DNA of 55,957 nucleotides from JARRNJ01 sp037385045 (GTDB lineage: Bacteria > Pseudomonadota > Gammaproteobacteria > JASBUN01), in assembly GCA_037385045.1 (NCBI GenBank), contig JARRNJ010000012.1, positions 1-55,957 of the forward strand, written 5' to 3'. Under the pieces are notes generated by a model that saw only the letters and a program-made list of their open reading frames with translations, had not been told where the DNA came from and made no database searches. How positions within the stretch are numbered: position 1 is the first letter of the stretch; each line of letters starts with the position of its first letter. The position numbers and the translations under genes were made by a program. Positions 45,704 through 54,438 of this stretch are shown here, piece by piece.

Positions 45704-46597
45704 ATGCTGTACACGCAAACACCCATGGAGTCCACCGTCCAGTCCATCGTCGCGTTCGTCACGCCCTGGGAGTTCTCTCCCACGGTGTTGGTCTGCTGCG
45801 CCCTGGCCCTGGCCATTTATGTGTCCGGCCTGCGCGCCGCTCACGCCGAAGGGCTGGATATCAATCCCTGGCGCCCGATCGCCTTTGTCCTCGGCCTGGT
45901 GGCGGTCTACGTGTTCCTGCAAACCTATCTTGACTACCTGTCGCAGCACATGTTCTGGGTGCACCGGCTGCAGCATCTGGTGCTGCACCACGCCGGGCCA
46001 TTCCTGATCGCGCTGTCGGCGCCCGGGGAGATCATGCGCCGCGGCACACCCTCCTGGGTGCGCTCCTGGCTGATCCGGCCCCTGTGGGGCAACCCGGTGA
46101 CGCGGACCGTCTACCGCATCATCCAGAACCCGATCGTGGCCTCGGTGCTGTTCGTCGGACTCATCGGCTTCTGGCTGCTGCCCTGGATTCATTTCACCGC
46201 CATGCTGAGCCTGGAGCGCTACGACGCCATGAACTGGAGCATGGTCATCGACGGCCTGCTGTTCTGGTGGCTGATCGTGGGACCGGAGCGGCAGACCACG
46301 CTCAAACCCCTCGGCCATGGCACGCGGATTATCATGCTATGGGCAATCATGCTGCCCCAGATCGCCATCGGCGCCTATATCGCCTTGTGCGACCACATAC
46401 TCTACGACGTCTATAGCGTCTGCGGCCGCGCCTGGCCGCTGTCGCCCATGACCGACCAGGAACTGGGCGGGCTGATTACCTGGATCCCCGGCGCCATGAT
46501 GAGCGTCATCGCGGGGCTGGTGGTCCTGCGCCGCTGGGTGTACGACCGCCGGACCGAGCCTCCGCGGCCTTCGGCCGCCGCAGCCCTGGTGGAATGA
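45704..46597 (+). CDS. Cytochrome c oxidase assembly protein, CtaG (caa3-type) family
   Basis: A 297-residue polytopic inner-membrane protein with about seven hydrophobic segments. Histidine-rich HMFWVHRLQHLVLHHAGPFL is the diagnostic CtaG_Caa3 motif. LLPWIHFTAMLSLERYDAMN, WSMVIDGLLFWWLIVGP and PLGHGTRIIMLWAIMLPQIA follow. The family is needed for assembling copper centres of caa3-type oxidase in Bacillus. Here it begins a three-gene copper-delivery group (PCuAC, SCO), 35 bp before the next gene. A start at codon 8 (MESTVQ) is possible. Confidence 0.88.
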   Translation: MLYTQTPMESTVQSIVAFVTPWEFSPTVLVCCALALAIYVSGLRAAHAEGLDINPWRPIAFVLGLVAVYVFLQTYLDYLSQHMFWVHRLQHLVLHHAGPFLIALSAPGEIMRRGTPSWVRSWLIRPLWGNPVTRTVYRIIQNPIVASVLFVGLIGFWLLPWIHFTAMLSLERYDAMNWSMVIDGLLFWWLIVGPERQTTLKPLGHGTRIIMLWAIMLPQIAIGAYIALCDHILYDVYSVCGRAWPLSPMTDQELGGLITWIPGAMMSVIAGLVVLRRWVYDRRTEPPRPSAAAALVE

Positions 46598-46632
46598 GCT
46601 AATCCCATGACAAAAAGGAAGGAGCGAGTCGC

Positions 46633-47112
46633 ATGACCAACCGAACCGCGTCGCCATCGGACGTTGCGCCCATCCGGCGCCTGCCATTGCTGCTGGTTAC
46701 CCTGCTATGTGTGGCCTGGACCGCGGCGGCCTGGGCCGCAGGACCCTCCACCCAGATAGATAACGCCCGCATCCGCTTGTTGCCGGGCGACCTGCCGCTG
46801 GCGGGGTATTTCGAGCTCACCAACAACGGGCAGCACACGCTGACCCTGACCGGCGCCTCGAGCCCCGCCTTCCGCCGGGTGATGATGCATCACAGCGTGC
46901 ATCAGAACGGCCAGGACCGCATGCTGCCGGTGGCGAAAATGACCGTTGCGCCGGGCAAGACCATCCGCTTTGCCCCCGGCGGTTACCACCTGATGCTCAT
47001 GCACCGCAACCGGACCCTGCACGTCGGAGACTCGGTGCCGATCCGGCTGCATTTCGCCTCCGGCCACGACCTTGAGGTCAAATTCAAAGTCGGCGGCGCG
47101 GGGATCCAATGA
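46633..47112 (+). CDS. Periplasmic copper chaperone PCu(A)C
   Basis: Copper(I) carrier that supplies the CuA site of cytochrome oxidase. 159 residues with an N-terminal export signal (LPLLLVTLLCVAWTAAAWAA). The copper ligands HxnMx21-HxM are visible: MMHHSVHQNGQDRM, then GGYHLMLM. Also AGYFELTNNGQHTLTL typical of the family. AAAGGAAGGAG precedes the ATG. Overlaps the SCO gene by ATGA. Confidence 0.92.
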   Translation: MTNRTASPSDVAPIRRLPLLLVTLLCVAWTAAAWAAGPSTQIDNARIRLLPGDLPLAGYFELTNNGQHTLTLTGASSPAFRRVMMHHSVHQNGQDRMLPVAKMTVAPGKTIRFAPGGYHLMLMHRNRTLHVGDSVPIRLHFASGHDLEVKFKVGGAGIQ

Positions 47113-47723
47113 TGCGCGCGGCATCCCGGAGGTCAGTCGGGGGCGCTGCGGCCGTCGCAGTCGCCTTGCTGCTGGCGGGCCTGCTCGGCGGCTGCAGCCA
47201 CAGCCAGACCTGGCAGCTGCTGAACATCACCGGCGTCATGCCGTCGCTGAAATTCCGGCTCACCGACGACGCCGGGCACAAGGTGGACGCCAATACCTAT
47301 CGCGGCAAAATCGTCCTGCTGTATTTCGGCTATACGCATTGTCCGGACGTCTGCCCCACCACCATGGCCAAACTGACTCAGGTGATGCACAAACTGGGCA
47401 ACGCCGCGCGGCAGGTGCGGGTGCTGTTCGTCACCGTCGATCCGAAGCGCGACACGCCGAAGGTGCTGCAGAGCTATACCCACGCCTTCGGCCCGCAGTT
47501 CATCGGCCTGCGCACCAATGACGACGAGCTGCGCACGCTGACCAAGCGCTACCGCGTCACCTACAGCCGCGGCAAACCCGACAAGCATGGCAACTACGAG
47601 GTCACCCACAGCAGCGCCATCTTCATCTTCGACGGCAAGGGCAACGTGCGGCTGATGGCGCGCTACGACGACCAGGCCAGCGCCATTACCCATGATCTGA
47701 AGCAACTCATCAACAGCGGTTGA
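47109..47723 (+). CDS. SCO1/SenC family copper-binding lipoprotein
   Basis: Thioredoxin-fold protein that binds copper and reduces CuA cysteines during oxidase assembly. 204 residues: a lipoprotein signal (LLAGLLGGC), FRLTDDAGHKVDANTYRGKI, YFGYTHCPDVCPTTMAKL with the copper CxxxC, VTVDPKRDTPKVLQSY and VTHSSAIFIFD with the third copper ligand His. Third gene of the copper module; its stop lies 3 bp from the stop of the convergent diguanylate cyclase. Confidence 0.94.
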   Translation: MMRAASRRSVGGAAAVAVALLLAGLLGGCSHSQTWQLLNITGVMPSLKFRLTDDAGHKVDANTYRGKIVLLYFGYTHCPDVCPTTMAKLTQVMHKLGNAARQVRVLFVTVDPKRDTPKVLQSYTHAFGPQFIGLRTNDDELRTLTKRYRVTYSRGKPDKHGNYEVTHSSAIFIFDGKGNVRLMARYDDQASAITHDLKQLINSG

Positions 47724-47726
47724 TTG

Positions 47727-49037
47727 CTATCTGCCCGCTGGCGCGGGCAGAACCCGGTCCCGCCCCGCCTCCTTGCCGCCGTAAAGCAGGCGGTCCGCCG
47801 CCTCGACCAACGCCTCCTCCGACGCGGCGTCTTCCGGATAGGCGGCGACACCGACGCTGACGGTGACTCCGATCGGCCTGTCGTCAACTACCGCCAGCGG
47901 TGCGCGCGCGACGCCGGCACGGATGCGCTCGGCGACTTCCACCGCCTCGGCCGTGGTGGTTTCGGGCAGCAACACGGCAAACTCCTCGCCGCCGTAACGT
48001 CCGGCACGGTCCGTCGGACGGATATGTTCGCGGATTCGGGCCGCCAGGGTGCGCAAGACTTCGTCGCCGACGGGGTGCCCATAGGCGTCATTGACGCGCT
48101 TGAAATGGTCGGCGTCGATGATCATCACCGCGCAGGGATGATGATAGCGCCGCGAGCGCTCCAGCTCCTCGCTCAGGCGCTGCTCGAACGCGCGCCGGCT
48201 CAGCAATTCCGTCAGGCTGTCGTGGGTAGCCAGCTCCTGCAGCGCCTGCTGCACCTCCTGAATACGCTCGGCCATGGCGTTGAATGCCCGCGCCACCTGG
48301 CCCAACTCGTCACTGCGGGTTGCCGGCAAACGGCACGACAGGTCCCCGTCCGCCAAGCGCGCCGAACACTCCGCCAGCGCCCGCGTCATGCGCAGCACCG
48401 ACCGCGCCAGCAGCGAACCGGCAATCAGGGAAATGGCCAGCGCCAGCGCGAACGCTGTCCCCGTGGTGGCCAGGGCCGCGCGCCGGGCCGCCTCCACCGC
48501 GGCACCGGTCCTGTCGATCTCGCCGCGGGTTCGGTATGCCAGACGATCCAAGGCCTCGACCGCCTTCGCGATGCGGCTGCCGACTGCCTCCAAGTCCGGC
48601 GCCGCGCCGCGCCCGGACTGCTGCTGTTCGACCGTGCGCCAGGCGCTGTACCACTGCCGGCGCGCCTGTTCGATCAACGGGCGCTCGTCGGGCTCGAACG
48701 GTATCGCCGCGGCACGCTGGAACGCCCGCGCCACATGCGCCCCCACGCGCTCCATTTCCCGCCGGGCGGCGGGCGACGCATTGTGAACATAATTGTTGGC
48801 CGCCAACGCCGCGGTCAGCAACGAAAGTTGCAGGTCACGCAGCGGGCGGAGCTCGGTTATAACCTCCTCGGTCAATGCCCGGGTCGGGTTGGTCAGCGCG
48901 GGCAACAGATACGTCCACCCGACGAATGCCGCGGCCAGGAACGGCAGCAACACCACGGCCAGGCCCAGAACGAAGCGGGTGCGCAACGAACTGGCGGGAC
49001 GGGCGGATGTTCGAAGTCCTTTTGCCGGATGGTCCAT
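47727..49037 (-). CDS. Membrane diguanylate cyclase (sensor-HAMP-GGDEF)
   Basis: Makes cyclic di-GMP. About 436 residues from the ATG at 49037; a TTG further upstream is less likely. One N-terminal membrane helix (RFVLGLAVVLLPFLAAAF), a helical periplasmic sensor of about 150 residues of no recognised class, a second helix (LATTGTAFALALAISLIAGS), a HAMP linker (ARSVLRMTRALAECSARLAD...), then GGDEF: DADHFKRVNDAYGHPVGDEV and the active site GGEEF at 349-353. RPTD at 340-343 is the product-binding inhibitory site at correct spacing. Catalysis and feedback inhibition therefore look intact. Confidence 0.92.
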   Translation of the reverse strand: MDHPAKGLRTSARPASSLRTRFVLGLAVVLLPFLAAAFVGWTYLLPALTNPTRALTEEVITELRPLRDLQLSLLTAALAANNYVHNASPAARREMERVGAHVARAFQRAAAIPFEPDERPLIEQARRQWYSAWRTVEQQQSGRGAAPDLEAVGSRIAKAVEALDRLAYRTRGEIDRTGAAVEAARRAALATTGTAFALALAISLIAGSLLARSVLRMTRALAECSARLADGDLSCRLPATRSDELGQVARAFNAMAERIQEVQQALQELATHDSLTELLSRRAFEQRLSEELERSRRYHHPCAVMIIDADHFKRVNDAYGHPVGDEVLRTLAARIREHIRPTDRAGRYGGEEFAVLLPETTTAEAVEVAERIRAGVARAPLAVVDDRPIGVTVSVGVAAYPEDAASEEALVEAADRLLYGGKEAGRDRVLPAPAGR

Positions 49038-49243
49038 CGCAAAGTGCGGCAGCGGCCCCTTGGCCGGTGACAACAAAGGTTGGACACAGTTTAGTCGTCT
49101 TCCCGAAGACGGCGAGGGTGCGGTCCTGGCGGCGTCACCCGTTGCACCTGCCGCCGGGGAAAGCGGGCCCGGCCGCCATCGGCAACTGGGTGCAGTGCCG
49201 TTTAAGCGTGATTTAAGCTTGTGGCAGTAATCTCGCCCCAGGT

Positions 49244-49669
49244 ATGCGACACGGCGATTCTGTTATGCGTGACCCTGCTGTACCCGGCTTCCACCACCTT
49301 CGGCTGGCCGTCCTGGCCCTGGCAACGCTGCTGCCGGCACTGACCAGCGCCAATAACGCCATCGCCGTCGGCATCCGCAGCCAACCCGATACGCCCATCA
49401 GTCACGTGCGGGTGGTGCCGGCGGAAGGTCATTGGTTGGTGAGCGGACGGTTGCGTCTGCTGTCCGACCCCCTGCCCCGTTCGAACCCGGGCGTCGTCGC
49501 GCTCGAGGCGGTGGCGGGCGGGCGCGTGGTCGCCCAAAGCCGCGCGGTGGTCTACCGGGTCGTCACCGCCGACCGGCGCGCCCGCCGGTTCCATTTCCGG
49601 GGCCACCTGCCCAGCGGACTGCCTGCCGGCGCCACCGTGCGCGTCCGTCACCTGCCTACGCCGCGCTGA
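49244..49669 (+). CDS. Predicted secreted protein of unknown function
   Basis: 141 residues with an N-terminal signal peptide (HLRLAVLALATLLPALTSA) and a mature part of about 105 residues, rich in Val and Arg, that looks like a single beta-sandwich (VRVVPAEGHWLVSGRLRLLS, VVALEAVAGGRVVAQSRAVV). No family recognised. An alternative start lies seven codons downstream. It stands alone between the divergent diguanylate cyclase and the convergent porin-like gene. Confidence 0.6.
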   Translation: MRHGDSVMRDPAVPGFHHLRLAVLALATLLPALTSANNAIAVGIRSQPDTPISHVRVVPAEGHWLVSGRLRLLSDPLPRSNPGVVALEAVAGGRVVAQSRAVVYRVVTADRRARRFHFRGHLPSGLPAGATVRVRHLPTPR

Positions 49670-49700
49670 GGCCCGTGTCGGCAGGAAACACCACTGGCAA

Positions 49701-50813
49701 TCAAAAACTCCAACCGACGCGCATGCCCGTCACCCAGGTTCCCCGCTGCGCCGGGTCGAAGCCGTCGTGGGCGATATGCTGCAAGTCAGCGGTAACCGTC
49801 AGACTTTTGGTGAACCGCAGGCGGCCATAGATCTCCGCCTGGGTCAGGTCCGCGCGGGGACCCGCGAGACGGCTGGACGCGAAGGTGCGCGACACACCCG
49901 CCCCCAGCACGGTCCGGAGCAGCGGGTAACTGTAGGCGAGTCCCAGAAAGCCGGCGGCACTCTGCACCCGCGGGGCCGCCCAGCCGGCGCGCAGGTTCCA
50001 CTTGCCCGCACCCAGACTGCCGGACAGGTTGCCGTAAACGCCATAGGCGTGCCCCTTGCCGAGCCGGTCGTCATCGATGCCGTCGCCGTCGGTGTCGTGG
50101 TGACGGGTATTGAGCCACGCGCCCAGGTTACCGGTCACGGTGGATCCGGACCACTGCGCTTCCAGCGCCGTGAACGCGCCGTTGCCGTGCTGCCCGAGAT
50201 CGAACGCACGCCGGTAGCGAGGCTCGACACCGGTGGCGTTCATCGCCAACGCCGCCAATCCCCAGCTGCCTGCCAGACCCATGTTGCAGGCGACACCGGC
50301 ACTGGCGGCGGGAAGGTCAACGGTCGGGTTATTGACGAAGGTCACCCCCATGAACTGGCTGAACTCGTCGTTGGCAACGTCGTTGCCGTCGATCCAGGCG
50401 GCGGCATCGATCAGCCCCGCGGCCAGGGAGCCGTTGCCCACATCGTGGCGGTAGAACAGCTGCCAGGCGACGATGCGCCCATGATCGTCCGCGTCGAGGG
50501 TTTCGCCGACACTGGCGTTGGCCACCGACAAGCCGCTGGTCACGCCGCCCGCCCGGGGGCTGGTGGCGCCCTTGAATTCCACCTCGAACGCACCGCCCGC
50601 GGCGGGAACACTGACGCTGACGTCGGCGGCACCGCTGCCTTCGTGCGCGATCGCCGGATCTGACGCATGCTGGTAGGTGGCAATCACAACGCCTCCGGCG
50701 GTGACAGCGGAGGCGTCACCGGCGTCCGCCGCACCCGCCGACAGCATGGCAACGAGCGCCGCCGGCCACAGCCGGCGGAACCCGGCCGGCACACTGGAAC
50801 CCCTAGGATGCAT
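49701..50813 (-). CDS. Outer-membrane porin-like beta-barrel protein
   Basis: 370 residues with a signal peptide (WPAALVAMLSAGAADA) and many short amphipathic strands (AWQLFYRHDVGNGSLAAGLID, LTQAEIYGRLRFTKSLTVTA), ending RVGWSF with a C-terminal phenylalanine, as needed for outer-membrane insertion. A DTDGDGIDD calcium-type loop is present. The overall pattern is that of OprB-like or other monomeric porins, but no family is certain. It follows ftrA by 63 bp on the same strand and is probably co-expressed under iron control, suggesting a role in passing iron or its chelate through the outer membrane (inference). Confidence 0.7.
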   Translation of the reverse strand: MHPRGSSVPAGFRRLWPAALVAMLSAGAADAGDASAVTAGGVVIATYQHASDPAIAHEGSGAADVSVSVPAAGGAFEVEFKGATSPRAGGVTSGLSVANASVGETLDADDHGRIVAWQLFYRHDVGNGSLAAGLIDAAAWIDGNDVANDEFSQFMGVTFVNNPTVDLPAASAGVACNMGLAGSWGLAALAMNATGVEPRYRRAFDLGQHGNGAFTALEAQWSGSTVTGNLGAWLNTRHHDTDGDGIDDDRLGKGHAYGVYGNLSGSLGAGKWNLRAGWAAPRVQSAAGFLGLAYSYPLLRTVLGAGVSRTFASSRLAGPRADLTQAEIYGRLRFTKSLTVTADLQHIAHDGFDPAQRGTWVTGMRVGWSF

Positions 50814-50876
50814 TTCTCCCCCCGAACGAGCCGACTACAAACGCGGCTACGCCGGCCGCGGTAGAAGCTGAAGCCG

Positions 50877-51416
50877 TCAGTACCCGCCTTTCTTCCCGAC
50901 GCCCACGTACGCGAACTCCCAACTGACGTCGAACGGCGCCCACCATGGCGCCACACCGGTTTCCTTGTCCGTGTGCCGATAGAACCCCTGATACGGCGGC
51001 GGCGCGATACGGTAGGTGAGACGGTACTTGCCGGGACCGTCCAGCTTGACGTTGGCACCATAGTGCGGGCCGTCGCTGGCGACCATGGGCATGAACGCGC
51101 CCATCGCGGACCAGTCACTGCCGAGCTTTTCCAGCCGGTAGGTGATGCCGAGGTAAGGCACCCACTCGCCCGGCCCGAAGCCGTTGGGGTTCTTCGCCTG
51201 GGCGCGGATATCCGCCTCCAGGTGCACGTCGGCGCCGCCGGCCATACCGGGCAGCATCGGCTCCATCATCACCGGCTGCAGGTAAACGGCGCCGATTTCC
51301 ATACCGTTGCGCTGCACCGGCTTGCCGATGGGGACTTCCGCCGCCTGGCTCGGCGCCGCGGCCAGCAGGGTGGCGGTCGCAATCAGACCGGGTAACACCG
51401 CAGGGATGGGTCGCAT
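50877..51416 (-). CDS. ftrA: Periplasmic iron-binding protein P19 / FtrA
   Basis: 179-residue periplasmic protein of the Tp34/P19 family that binds iron and copper in the FtrABCD and Campylobacter P19 systems. Signal peptide LPGLIATATLLAAAPSQAAE; mature part EVPIGKPVQRNGMEIGAVYL, MMEPMLPGMAGGADVHLEAD (metal-binding Met/His/Glu region), WVPYLGITYRLEK and APWWAPFDVSWEFAYVGVG. AAGGAG lies about 9 nt before the ATG. A Fur-like box overlaps its promoter. Distance to ftrD upstream is 72 bp. Confidence 0.93.
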   Translation of the reverse strand: MRPIPAVLPGLIATATLLAAAPSQAAEVPIGKPVQRNGMEIGAVYLQPVMMEPMLPGMAGGADVHLEADIRAQAKNPNGFGPGEWVPYLGITYRLEKLGSDWSAMGAFMPMVASDGPHYGANVKLDGPGKYRLTYRIAPPPYQGFYRHTDKETGVAPWWAPFDVSWEFAYVGVGKKGGY

Positions 51417-51442
51417 GGGTATCTGCTCCTTGTCAGCTGTAA

Positions 51443-51466
51443 TTTATACGAATGAGAATTATTACG
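51443..51466 (-). promoter_or_regulatory. ftrA promoter with Fur-box-like sequence
   Basis: On the minus strand TATAAA (51448-51443) is a good -10. Overlapping its upstream edge, 51448-51466 contains AATGAGAATTATTA, matching 12 of 16 positions of the inner Fur consensus. The -35 (TGGAAC, 17 bp upstream) is poor. This supports iron repression of ftrA and the porin. Confidence 0.55.
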
Positions 51467-51488
51467 TTCCAGGCACAAAAAAAGGGGC

Positions 51489-52904
51489 CTAGCCGCCGGC
51501 CAGGGCGGGCCACCAGGCGGCAACGACCATCCCGGCTCCCGCCACCCCCGGCACCAGCGCAAGCGCCGCCGGCCACCCCTGCAGCCCCTGCCCGCGAAGA
51601 ATCCGCCGGCCGAGGCCGACGCCCCAGACGAAAGCACCGGCCAGCAACAGCAGCTTGATGCGCACCGCCCACGGCGCCGGCAGGCCGCCGAACAACTCGC
51701 CACCCAGCCCCAGCAGCAGCGAGACCATGGCCACCGGTGCGAATTGATAACCGAGCGTCACGAAACGTTCACGGAAACGACCGGTACCCCCCAGGCGCCC
51801 GCTCAGCCAGGCCGCGCCGGCATTGAGCAGGCCCAGCACCAGGGTGAAGCCCAGCATCACCGCCAGCATCCAGCCCGTGATCAGCAGAAAATCCAGCCAT
51901 ACGAACGCCTCCCGCGCCTCGGGATGCTCCACCATGAGCCAGCCCGGGCCGTGCCGGCCCACCCAATAAAATCCGTGGTCGATGGCCCAGGCGCCGAGCT
52001 GCTGGCGCAGCCACTGGTACTCGGGCAGCGCCAGCCACAGGAAGCCCCCCAAAGCCACACCCGCACCCAGCAGCAGGAACCACAGCTCCGAGGCGACCGG
52101 GTGGTGGCGCTGGATATCGCCCACCTCGGCACCGGGAGCGCGCAGGTGAAGCGCCAGTCCGCCGCGCCGCCCGGGATGCACGCAGCGCATACACATGATG
52201 CAGTGACGGCTCTCGGTCTTGCGGTTGATGTCGATCATGGTCGGGCACAGGCCGCGCTCGGTGTAGGCATCACCGCCGCTGCGCGGGTGCTTCGGCACCA
52301 GGTCCACCACGCTCAGGCGCGAGAACACGCCCAGCAACAGTCCGATGGGGCAGGCGTGGCGGCACCAGGCTCGCCGGCCGCGGCCGCGGCCGTAGAGAAA
52401 ACCGATTACCAGGGCGGCGAGCAGCGTGCCGCCAAACACTTCCAGGAGCGCGCCGGGATAATCGCGCACGCCCACTGTCTGCCCGAGAATGGTGATCAGC
52501 ACGAAGGTAACGATGGGCGTGCCTTCCCAGCGCAGCCAGCCAGGTATCGGTCGCTTGAGACCGATCCGGTTCATCCATTGGGATGCCGCCCCCATGGGGC
52601 ACAACACTCCGCACCAGCTGCGGCCGCTGACCAGGACCGAGACGAACACCAGCGGAAACCACAGCCCCCAGATCAGCCAGTTGCTGAAGCCGGCCAACCA
52701 CGCGGCGAAAGGGCTGGCGGGGAGCAGCACCGGGGCAAGCAACAGCCCCAGGAACGTTACGAACATGAACCCGTGAACCCAGGGCAGCCAGGGCCGCGCG
52801 GCGACCAGCACGCGCTCGATGCCTGCGGCCGGCCGCTGCTGTCGCCGCCGCGCGTGAAGCGACTCGACCTGAACCGGAACCGGGAAAGGCCGCGCGCTGG
52901 TCAT
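51489..52904 (-). CDS. ftrD: Membrane 4Fe-4S ferredoxin-type protein FtrD
   Basis: 471-residue polytopic inner-membrane protein thought to take electrons from the iron oxidation step of the FtrABCD system. Start at 52904 overlaps the ftrC stop (ATGA). N-terminal helices HGFMFVTFLGLLLAPVLL and SNWLIWGLWFPLVFVSVLVS, then SWCGVLCPMGAASQW and WCRHACPIGLLLGVF cysteine pairs, CIMCMRCVHPGRR as a third iron-sulfur segment, and several C-terminal helices. NapH/CcoG-like fold. The cysteine pattern is that of the family. Confidence 0.88.
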   Translation of the reverse strand: MTSARPFPVPVQVESLHARRRQQRPAAGIERVLVAARPWLPWVHGFMFVTFLGLLLAPVLLPASPFAAWLAGFSNWLIWGLWFPLVFVSVLVSGRSWCGVLCPMGAASQWMNRIGLKRPIPGWLRWEGTPIVTFVLITILGQTVGVRDYPGALLEVFGGTLLAALVIGFLYGRGRGRRAWCRHACPIGLLLGVFSRLSVVDLVPKHPRSGGDAYTERGLCPTMIDINRKTESRHCIMCMRCVHPGRRGGLALHLRAPGAEVGDIQRHHPVASELWFLLLGAGVALGGFLWLALPEYQWLRQQLGAWAIDHGFYWVGRHGPGWLMVEHPEAREAFVWLDFLLITGWMLAVMLGFTLVLGLLNAGAAWLSGRLGGTGRFRERFVTLGYQFAPVAMVSLLLGLGGELFGGLPAPWAVRIKLLLLAGAFVWGVGLGRRILRGQGLQGWPAALALVPGVAGAGMVVAAWWPALAGG

Positions 52905-53737
52905 ACGCTCGGCTGTGCCGCCGGCACGGTGCGTGAGCTTGTGTTCCCGAACAGCCGCATCAGGGCGTAGATCGTGACCAGCGTGACCACATAAAACACC
53001 ACCTGGATGCCCATGGGCCGATCGCTGTAGCCGACGAGGATGTGCAGCAACGTGCCCAGCCAGCTGTCCTGGCGCAGCAGCCAGCCGCTGTTCCACACCT
53101 GTTGGGTGATGGCGGGCAGCAGCCCCGCCTGGTTGAGAAAGCCGGCGGCGTTGGCGGCCAGTCCGGCGGCCAGCAGCAGCACCAGCCAGCCGGTAATGCT
53201 GAAAAAGTGGCCGATGGGAATCGCCAGCAGGCCGCGGTAAATCACCAGTCCCAACGCCGCACCGGCTGCCAGGCCCAGCACCCCGCCGAGCAGCAGGGAG
53301 CCACTGCCGGCGCCGCTGGCCGAAAGACTGTAGAGAAACAGCGCCGTCTCCGAGCCTTCGCGCAACACCGCCAACAAGGTCACCAGTGCCAGGGCCGACA
53401 GCGGCTTGGCCCCCGCACTGACGTCGTGACCGACCTGTTTCATCTGTGCCGCCAGCTGGCGCCCGTGGGCGCTCATCCACACGTTATGCCAGGCCAGCAT
53501 GGCCACGGCCGTCAACAGGATACCTGCGTTGAGCAGTTCCTGGCCGCGCCCCTGCACCGCGTCGGCGATGGCCCCCGCGAACGCGGCCACCAACACGGCG
53601 CCCAACACGCCGGCGGCGATCCCACCGCTGACCCAACGGCCGCGGCCGGCGACGCCCCGGGTGGCGCCGAGCACGATGGCGATGATCAACGCCGCCTCCA
53701 GGACTTCACGAAAAACGATCACTGCGGAACCCAACAT
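52901..53737 (-). CDS. ftrC: FTR1 family iron permease FtrC
   Basis: 278-residue seven-helix permease that moves iron across the inner membrane. Both RExxE iron motifs are present: REVLE at 10-14 and REGSE at 126-130. Hydrophobic segments are regularly spaced throughout, and the length is normal for the FTR1/EfeU family. Seven bp after the cupredoxin gene and overlapping ftrD, so clearly one operon. Confidence 0.95.
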   Translation of the reverse strand: MLGSAVIVFREVLEAALIIAIVLGATRGVAGRGRWVSGGIAAGVLGAVLVAAFAGAIADAVQGRGQELLNAGILLTAVAMLAWHNVWMSAHGRQLAAQMKQVGHDVSAGAKPLSALALVTLLAVLREGSETALFLYSLSASGAGSGSLLLGGVLGLAAGAALGLVIYRGLLAIPIGHFFSITGWLVLLLAAGLAANAAGFLNQAGLLPAITQQVWNSGWLLRQDSWLGTLLHILVGYSDRPMGIQVVFYVVTLVTIYALMRLFGNTSSRTVPAAQPSV

Positions 53738-53744
53738 TGCGACC

Positions 53745-54077
53745 TCACTTGGCGATCAATTTGCCTTGAGCGGTATCCTCGTGAAACTCGCCGAAGAACC
53801 CGTACTCGCCCGCCGGCAGCGGGCCGACCCAGACGCTGGCCTTGGTGTTCCCCGGGATGATTTTTTCCCGGCGCAGGTCATGGCTTTCGAACTCTTCGGC
53901 GGTCGCGTCCTGGTTGTGTATCACCAGCTTCACCCGCTTGCCGGCGGGGACGCGCAGCTCAGCCGGCTCAAAGCGGTGATTCTTGATCACCAATAGGTAG
54001 TCGTCGGCCTGCGCCACCGCAGGCCCCAGCAGGGAGAGCGCGAAAGCCGACGCCAGCCAGGTACGAAAAGAAACCAT
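53745..54077 (-). CDS. ftrB: Periplasmic cupredoxin-like protein FtrB
   Basis: 110 residues with signal peptide (WLASAFALSLLGPAVAQADD) and a cupredoxin fold: NHRFEPAELRVPAGKRVKLV, EEFESHDLRREKIIPG, GPLPAGEYGFFGEFHEDTA. The type-1 copper cysteine is absent, as in FtrB proteins, which are thought to oxidise ferrous iron for the FTR1 permease in Bordetella and Brucella. GAGG lies 9 nt before the ATG. First gene of ftrBCD. Confidence 0.9.
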   Translation of the reverse strand: MVSFRTWLASAFALSLLGPAVAQADDYLLVIKNHRFEPAELRVPAGKRVKLVIHNQDATAEEFESHDLRREKIIPGNTKASVWVGPLPAGEYGFFGEFHEDTAQGKLIAK

Positions 54078-54438
54078 GATGTTCGACCTCGTCGCCAATG
54101 AATGACAGAGCACCCGCCCGCTGCTCACGGAGGCCCGTATGACACCCCGAACAGGCAAGTAAAACGAAGCGTAATGCGAACGATTCGTATTGTCAAATCT
54201 GAGAGGGAGGGGGGTTATACCCGGGTCCGGAGCCAGGGGCCGCCCGACAAAGGCACGCGGACCGCTCGGGGAAATCCGCCTGCGCCCCAACACCCGGGCC
54301 GGGTCCCGGCGGGAGGCGGGGGCGCGGGCCGATGCAGCTGGAGTTGCGGCGGCGCGGTGTCCATGCAGCAGCCGCAGTTCTGATGGGCAGCCGAACCGCA
54401 TCCTGTCCGCCCTGCGGTTCAAGCCTCCGCCGCACCTT
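54078..54438. other. 361-bp region between dps and ftrB
   Basis: No gene seen. Contains the ftrBCD promoter and Fur-like dyad (54168-54196) and, just after the dps stop, a hairpin GAACCGCA/TGCGGTTC (54393-54400, 54413-54420) without a T-run that may end the dps message. Confidence 0.55.
54168..54196 (-). promoter_or_regulatory. ftrBCD promoter with Fur-like operator
   Basis: Minus strand: perfect -35 TTGACA (54196-54191), 17-bp spacer, weak -10 TACGCT (54173-54168). Filling the spacer is a 19-bp dyad AATGCGAA-CGA-TTCGTATT (54173-54191, 7 of 8 bases symmetric), in the place and of the length expected for a Fur box. Lies about 90 bp upstream of ftrB. Confidence 0.6.

Noticed and set aside
51489..53480. 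A 663-codon version of FtrD starting inside ftrC
   Set aside because: The first about 190 codons are ftrC read in another frame; the ATG at 52904, coupled to the ftrC stop, gives the family length.
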